Shown here: piece by piece, positions 57,625-61,150 of the stretch
How positions within the stretch are numbered: position 1 is the first letter of the stretch
Layout: each line of letters starts with the position of its first letter
From: a virus
Direction: 5' to 3' (one strand)
Virus record (IMG/VR): IMGVR_UViG_3300031704_000002
Coordinates: 1-61,150 of that record
Length of the DNA stretch: 61,150 bases
Program-made: the position numbers and the translations under genes
The notes under the pieces: model-generated
Database searches by the model: none
The model's input: only the letters and a program-made list of their open reading frames with translations
What the model was told of the DNA's origin: nothing

Positions 57625-57930
57625 TTATTTACGAGGCTTGCGGTTGGCTTTACGCAGAGGTTTAGTCTTACGTGCTTTTTGACGAGTAGAATGAGGATCG
57701 AAAGCTTTTGCTCTCTCCCCGGCCTCTGCAGTTTTAGCAGCAACCAGTTCTTCCAGTTTGGAAGACTCATCAGTGGAAGTCGAGGCGCTTTCCTCCGCCT
57801 GAGTTTCCTCTTTAGGAGCGTCCTCTTTCGTCGTCTTGAAGAACGACTTCAGAAAGTCCAGAAGCTGGGTCTGAAACTTGATTGTTTTGTCCGTAACTTT
57901 ACGAACGATTTTTTTGATGAAGTTGAACAT
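57625..57930 (-). CDS. basic/acidic low-complexity protein (101 aa)
   Basis: FNFIKKIVRKVTDKTIKFQT helix, acidic middle (KEETQAEESASTSTDESSKL), basic end (RQKARKTKPLRKANRKPRK). Possibly nucleic acid binding. Early region. Confidence 0.65.
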   Translation of the reverse strand: MFNFIKKIVRKVTDKTIKFQTQLLDFLKSFFKTTKEDAPKEETQAEESASTSTDESSKLEELVAAKTAEAGERAKAFDPHSTRQKARKTKPLRKANRKPRK

Positions 57931-58035
57931 GTCGTGCTCCTTTTTGTATGACGACGATTGATTTTGCCCAGCATTCTAGTGCTGACTTGTTAGTTATTTT
58001 TTGGACAGAATTTAGTTTCTGCCTTTTATCGTGGT

Positions 58036-58224
58036 TTATGCTGCTTCGGTCTTCGAGAATACAAGAACCATCAGGGTGATCAGCCCTATGATATTCTTTG
58101 CAATACCCAGCCCAAGGAGCACACTAGCAACCCACCCAAAGGTGACGCTGACTGCGAAAGCTCCGTAGATGAGGGCGATAGCGATAGTGACACTAGCAAT
58201 AGTGCTGATGATGGCCATAGTCAT
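58036..58224 (-). CDS. small membrane protein (62 aa)
   Basis: MTMAIISTIASVTIAIALIY, GWVASVLLGLGIAKNIIGLI, TLMVLVFSKTEAA: two to three spans. ATG at 58224 has AAGGAG. First gene after the P1 promoter at 58258. Confidence 0.7.
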   Translation of the reverse strand: MTMAIISTIASVTIAIALIYGAFAVSVTFGWVASVLLGLGIAKNIIGLITLMVLVFSKTEAA

Positions 58225-58257
58225 AGTAATGCTCCTTGAGCTTAGTGTGTTTGACAT

Positions 58258-58305
58258 AGTGAACAGTTTATACACATGTTCAGGTGTTAGCTTTCAAAGC
58301 CCGTT
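58258..58305 (-). promoter_or_regulatory. early promoter P1, copy 1
   Basis: Minus strand TTGAAAGCTAACACCTGAAC, then ATGTGTATAAACTGTTCA: TTGAAA, 17 bases, TGTATA. Same block at 60664 and 61024, partly at 59877. Confidence 0.65.
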
Positions 58306-58558
58306 AAAACTGAGAAAGCTCGTAGGTCATGAGCGTGAACTCAAGAGTGTCCTTGTAAGACATATAGACTTCCCCTTCATTTGCAAAGCTGAAAGGATCA
58401 GACCCATCGTCAAACATGAGATCACAGTAGATCCCTTTCTTGTTGATGACAGTTGCGTACGCTGTAGACCTACCATCTTCTTTGATGATACCAGTGAACA
58501 ACTCTGTATCTATATCTTCGTGCTTACTGGTCCCGGTTTGGATGATCTTGAGTGGCAT
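58304..58558 (-). CDS. hypothetical protein (84 aa)
   Basis: MPLKIIQTGTSKHEDIDTEL then AYATVINKKGIYCDLMFDDG, VYMSYKDTLEFTLMTYELSQ, beta-rich. Behind promoter P2. Unknown. Confidence 0.65.
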   Translation of the reverse strand: MPLKIIQTGTSKHEDIDTELFTGIIKEDGRSTAYATVINKKGIYCDLMFDDGSDPFSFANEGEVYMSYKDTLEFTLMTYELSQF

Positions 58559-58562
58559 GGTC

Positions 58563-58630
58563 GTGCCCTTTCATTGAGCGTTGGGTTGATGAACGATGAA
58601 CTTTCGTTCATTATAGATGCTTCTTTTTTC
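58563..58630 (-). promoter_or_regulatory. early promoter P2, copy 1
   Basis: Minus strand GAAGCATCTATAATGAACGA with a consensus TATAAT, palindrome ATGAACGAAAGTTCAT next, then the leader TTCATCAACCCAACGCTCAA. A -35 box is not obvious. Repeated at 60935. Confidence 0.6.
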
Positions 58631-58679
58631 TCACTTTTTCTCGTACGTTTTTCCACCTTGTTACATGGCAACCTTGCGG

Positions 58680-59024
58680 TCAATGTTTATCATCATCACC
58701 CGAAAACCAAACAGTGTTGCTAGGGCCTTCAACCGTATAGCTTTTTTGGCATAGCCCCTCACAAAGAAGTTTTGCAAGTTCGTTGGTTCGCTTAAGTATG
58801 TCAGCCTCACTGATCGGAAAACGTGGGTACTGGATGCGACTCACACAAAACCCAGCTTCGTCGCCATCGGTGTATATATAGTCCAAAGAGGTGACCGCAT
58901 AACAGTCACCGATCTTGTCGCAGTATTCTCGGACAATTATCTTTGCCAGCGTCACGTCACCCGCCATCCAAATTTTATGGGTGCAGGATTTGTTTGTTAG
59001 TGATGTCATTGTCTCAGTTTTCAT
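58680..59024 (-). CDS. hypothetical protein (114 aa)
   Basis: MKTETMTSLTNKSCTHKIWM, GDVTLAKIIVREYCDKIGDC, YIYTDGDEAGFCVSRIQYPR. Alpha/beta, overlaps the pentapeptide gene by 4 bp. Unknown. Confidence 0.65.
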   Translation of the reverse strand: MKTETMTSLTNKSCTHKIWMAGDVTLAKIIVREYCDKIGDCYAVTSLDYIYTDGDEAGFCVSRIQYPRFPISEADILKRTNELAKLLCEGLCQKSYTVEGPSNTVWFSGDDDKH

Positions 59025-59851
59025 GTTGGCCTCCCAGCCACAAGATTGGGGAGATGAACAGCTTGCGCTTCGATAAAGTTTACAAAGCTTATCCGCTCCG
59101 CTCCCAGTGATGTACCGCCGCGAGTCTTGTTCCAGTGAGTCCGGGCATCGTCAGATGTGAACCATCGGCAACCGGCTTTAATCCATACTTGGTCATCCCT
59201 GACCACGCTGAAAAATTCATAGCCGTCGACGCTCGGCCCAACACGCAAAATACCATGAGCCTTACTTAGGTCGGCACCACTCAGATTAGCTTCACGCAAA
59301 TTGGCACCACTCAGATTAGCTTCACACAGATCGGCATAACGCAGATCGACATAGCTCAGATAGGCATAACGCAGATCGGCATAGTGCAGATTGGCATAGC
59401 ACAGATTAGCCTCAGTCAGATCGGCCTCATTCAGATTGGCATAGCTCAGATTGGCACCATGCAGATTGACATAGCGCAGATTGGCACCACTTAGGAGAGC
59501 ACCATGCAGATCGGCATAGCGCAGATTGGCCTCACTCAGATTGGCATAGCGCAGATTGGTCTCACGCAGATTGGCATAGCTCAGATCGGCATAGCGCAGA
59601 TTGGCACCACTTAGGAGAGCACCATGCAGATCGGCATAGCACAGATCGGCCACAGTCAAATCGGCCTCACTCAGATCGGCATACCGCAGATTGGCACCAC
59701 TTAGGAGAGCACCACTCAGATCGACGCCGTTTTCTATAGCCCATCTTACGGCCAGACCAATTTTTGCTGGGTCCGAAACGTCGTCGGTGCAGCCAAAGTT
59801 AGCTGTGAACTGGATTTCTCCGGTGTGGCGGTTTTGGATATCGTATTTCAT
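59021..59851 (-). CDS. pentapeptide-repeat protein with AGCR-FT C-terminal domain
   Basis: 276 residues. Residues about 40-195 are some 30 A(N/D)LRY-type pentapeptides, predicting a right-handed beta helix. The C terminus (VDGYEFFSVVRDDQVWIKAG then CRWFTSDDARTHW) matches the C-terminal domain of the hexapeptide protein at 26679. Pentapeptide proteins can mimic DNA shape, but the role here is unknown. AGGAGG site at the start. Confidence 0.8.
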   Translation of the reverse strand: MKYDIQNRHTGEIQFTANFGCTDDVSDPAKIGLAVRWAIENGVDLSGALLSGANLRYADLSEADLTVADLCYADLHGALLSGANLRYADLSYANLRETNLRYANLSEANLRYADLHGALLSGANLRYVNLHGANLSYANLNEADLTEANLCYANLHYADLRYAYLSYVDLRYADLCEANLSGANLREANLSGADLSKAHGILRVGPSVDGYEFFSVVRDDQVWIKAGCRWFTSDDARTHWNKTRGGTSLGAERISFVNFIEAQAVHLPNLVAGRPT

Positions 59852-59876
59852 TTTGGCCTCCTAGCCACAAGATTGG

Positions 59877-59911
59877 GTTGATGAACAGTTTATACACATG
59901 TTTAGGTGTCA
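59877..59911 (-). promoter_or_regulatory. early promoter P1-like, copy 2 (partial)
   Basis: Minus strand CACCTAAACATGTGTATAAA, as in P1 but the TTGAAA box is replaced. It lies upstream of the pentapeptide gene at 59851. Confidence 0.5.
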
Positions 59912-59912
59912 T

Positions 59913-59940
59913 AATAAGACCTGACTAATCAGATCTTATT
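59913..59940 (-). terminator. 12-bp hairpin between pentapeptide paralogues
   Basis: Minus strand AATAAGATCTGA-TTAG-TCAGGTCTTATT, a 12-bp stem with one wobble. It follows the truncated paralogue and precedes the next promoter, so it probably ends or processes the upstream transcript. Confidence 0.6.
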
Positions 59941-59988
59941 GGGTAACATCTGTGCTTCGATAAAGTTTACAAACGTTATCCGCTCCGC

Positions 59989-60642
59989 TCAAGAGTGGCC
60001 GTCGGCGCTCGGCCCAACACGCAAAATACCATGAGCTTTACTTAGATTGGCCTCACTTGGGAGAGCACCATGCAGATTGGCCCCACGCAGATTGGCCCCA
60101 CGCAGATTGGCCCCACGCAGATTGGCCCCAGTCAGATCAGCCTCACTCAGATTGGCATAGCTCAGATTGGCACCATGCAGATCGGTCTCACGCAGATTGA
60201 CAACATGCAGATTGGCACTATGCAGATTGACATAGCGCAGATTGGCATTACTTAGGAGAGCACCATGCAGATCGGCATAGCGCAGATCAACATAGCTCAG
60301 ATCGGCATAGCGCAGATTGGCATGGCGCAGATTGGCATGGCGCAGATTGGCACCATGCAGATCGGCATAGCGCAGATTGGAAACATGCAGATTGGCCTCA
60401 CGCAGATTGGCACCACTTAGGAGAGCACCATGCAGATCGGCATAGCGCAGATTGACACCACTCAGATTGGCATAGCGCAGATTGGCACCATTTAGGAGAG
60501 CACCGCTCAGATCGACGTCGTTTTCTATAGCCCATCTTACGGCCAGACCAATTTTTACTGAGTCCGAAAAGTCGTTGGCGCAGGCAAAGTCAGCCGTAAA
60601 CTGGATTTCTCCAGTGTGGCGGTTTTGGATATCGTATTTCAT
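59989..60642 (-). CDS. pentapeptide-repeat protein, C-terminally truncated paralogue
   Basis: 217 residues, N terminus nearly identical to the gene at 59021 (MKYDIQNRHTGEIQFTADFA). About 30 pentapeptides, then KAHGILRVGPSADGHS and stop. Directly after the stop, another frame encodes ERITFVNFIEAQ, the end of the full-length protein, so an internal deletion removed the C-terminal domain and broke the frame. Confidence 0.75.
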   Translation of the reverse strand: MKYDIQNRHTGEIQFTADFACANDFSDSVKIGLAVRWAIENDVDLSGALLNGANLRYANLSGVNLRYADLHGALLSGANLREANLHVSNLRYADLHGANLRHANLRHANLRYADLSYVDLRYADLHGALLSNANLRYVNLHSANLHVVNLRETDLHGANLSYANLSEADLTGANLRGANLRGANLRGANLHGALPSEANLSKAHGILRVGPSADGHS

Positions 60643-60663
60643 GTTGGCCTCCTAGCCACAAGA

Positions 60664-60725
60664 TTGAGCGTTGGGTTGATGAACAGTTTATACACATGTT
60701 CAGGTGTTAGCTTTCAAAGCCCGTT
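60664..60725 (-). promoter_or_regulatory. early promoter P1, copy 3, with conserved leader
   Basis: Minus strand TTGAAAGCTAACACCTGAAC, TGTATA 17 bases on, then TGTTCATCAACCCAACGCTC. Drives the truncated pentapeptide gene. Confidence 0.65.
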
Positions 60726-60732
60726 TATTGCT

Positions 60733-60924
60733 CTAAACCAGAGCAACAATAAATGCAACAATTGGAAACTGTGCAATTATTGCAGTAAAAGCATAAGCTA
60801 TTGGGGCTGCCCATACTGCGTTATAAACGGTTGCTCCAACAACAGTAGCAATTTTCATTGCAGCAAAGTTGATCCCAAAAGAACCTAAGATCGCAACGAA
60901 ACCAGAGATAGCAATAGCAAACAT
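60733..60924 (-). CDS. hydrophobic membrane protein (63 aa)
   Basis: MFAIAISGFVAILGSFGINF, AAMKIATVVGATVYNAVWAA, PIAYAFTAIIAQFPIVAFIV: two to three spans. Behind promoter P2 at 60935. Part of it is repeated at the right end of the window. Confidence 0.7.
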   Translation of the reverse strand: MFAIAISGFVAILGSFGINFAAMKIATVVGATVYNAVWAAPIAYAFTAIIAQFPIVAFIVALV

Positions 60925-60934
60925 AGTTGTGCCC

Positions 60935-60995
60935 TTTCATTGAGCGTTGGGTTGATGAACGATGAACTTTCGTTCATTATAGATGCTTCGTTTTT
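60935..60995 (-). promoter_or_regulatory. early promoter P2, copy 2
   Basis: Minus strand GAAGCATCTATAATGAACGA, palindrome and CAACCCAACGCTCAATGAAA leader identical to copy 1. Confidence 0.6.
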
Positions 60996-61023
60996 CTCAC
61001 TTTTTAGTGGGCTTTTTAGCAAC

Positions 61024-61150
61024 TTGAGCGTTGGGTTGATGAACAGTTTATACACATGTTCAGGTGTTAGCTTTCAAAGCCCGTTTATTGCTCTAAACCA
61101 GAGCAACAATAAATGCAACAATTGGAAACTGTGCAATTATTGCAGTAAAA
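61024..61150 (-). repeat. exact 127-bp repeat of 60664-60790 at the window end
   Basis: Every base from 61024 to the last base equals 60664-60790, 360 bp earlier. It contains promoter P1 (copy 4) and the 3' end of another copy of the 63-residue membrane protein gene. Confidence 0.95.

Noticed and set aside
59230-60500. CRISPR-like or iteron repeats (CAGATTGGCA units)
   Set aside because: 15-bp periodicity in frame with pentapeptide coding; no spacers.
1-61150. Lysogeny genes (integrase, CI-like repressor) or defence systems
   Set aside because: No integrase, excisionase or repressor motif seen in any frame inspected; tRNA pieces near the portal could suggest an att site, but nothing else supports it.

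Overview
This window is a large piece (probably near complete, but open at both ends) of a tailed double-stranded DNA phage. Essentially every convincing gene is on the minus strand, so transcription runs from high to low coordinates. The core genes combine a siphovirus-like tail (1488-residue tail-tip protein with the small genes that precede such proteins, tail assembly chaperone) with T7-type replication and transcription (primase-helicase, family A DNA polymerase, 5'-3' exonuclease, SSB, single-subunit RNA polymerase), rIIA/rIIB-like proteins and a class II ribonucleotide reductase. Most of the backbone is AT-leaning; two blocks (about 14.0-19.9 kb and 26.5-28.4 kb) are visibly richer in G+C and carry fibre, adhesin, repeat and nuclease genes of the kind seen in alphaproteobacterial (Rhodobacterales-like) phages and prophages. 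A marine alphaproteobacterial host is therefore an inference, not something shown.

Layout, right to left in the direction of transcription. 56-61 kb: early region of small membrane proteins and two pentapeptide-repeat proteins, each behind repeated sigma70-like promoters with a shared leader. 51.5-54.4 kb: a T7/SP6-type RNA polymerase gene split by a group I intron that encodes an HNH endonuclease. 41-51 kb: SSB, DNA polymerase, exonuclease, GIY-YIG nuclease and a primase-helicase carrying an intein. 30-41 kb: ribonucleotide reductase, glutaredoxin, rIIA-like, rIIB-like and a 730-residue protein. 25-30 kb: small accessory genes, interrupted by the GC-rich block. 24.1-24.9 kb: non-coding control region with three phage promoters, a terminator and a fossil piece of the helicase gene. 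20-23 kb: terminase subunits. 14-20 kb: fibres and adhesins. 6-13.7 kb: tail tip, lysis cassette. 3.1-5.6 kb: portal and a tRNA cluster, part of it degenerate. 1-3 kb: a MuF-type minor head protein that runs off the left edge.

The most striking feature is that last gene. After its MuF head domain it continues into a region with a single-subunit RNA polymerase signature (M918-DSRGRIY, matching the T7 RNAP MDWRGRVY element). The phage thus appears to encode two single-subunit RNA polymerases: one expressed early in the cell, and one fused to a capsid protein and so possibly carried in the virion, a strategy otherwise typified by phage N4. At least ten SP6-like promoters (core TAGGTGACGTTAAAG on the minus strand) lie in front of middle and late genes; two of them, upstream of the portal, have a different six-base specificity block. 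Several SP6-like promoters sit just downstream of a sigma70-like promoter and are followed by a conserved hairpin leader, forming a duplicated control module.

Other notable features are a gene broken at a run of 11 A residues, a 48-bp inverted repeat shared by two distant genes, truncated and chimeric tRNAs, and a right end that repeats an internal 127 bp exactly, which looks like an assembly stop inside a tandem repeat.
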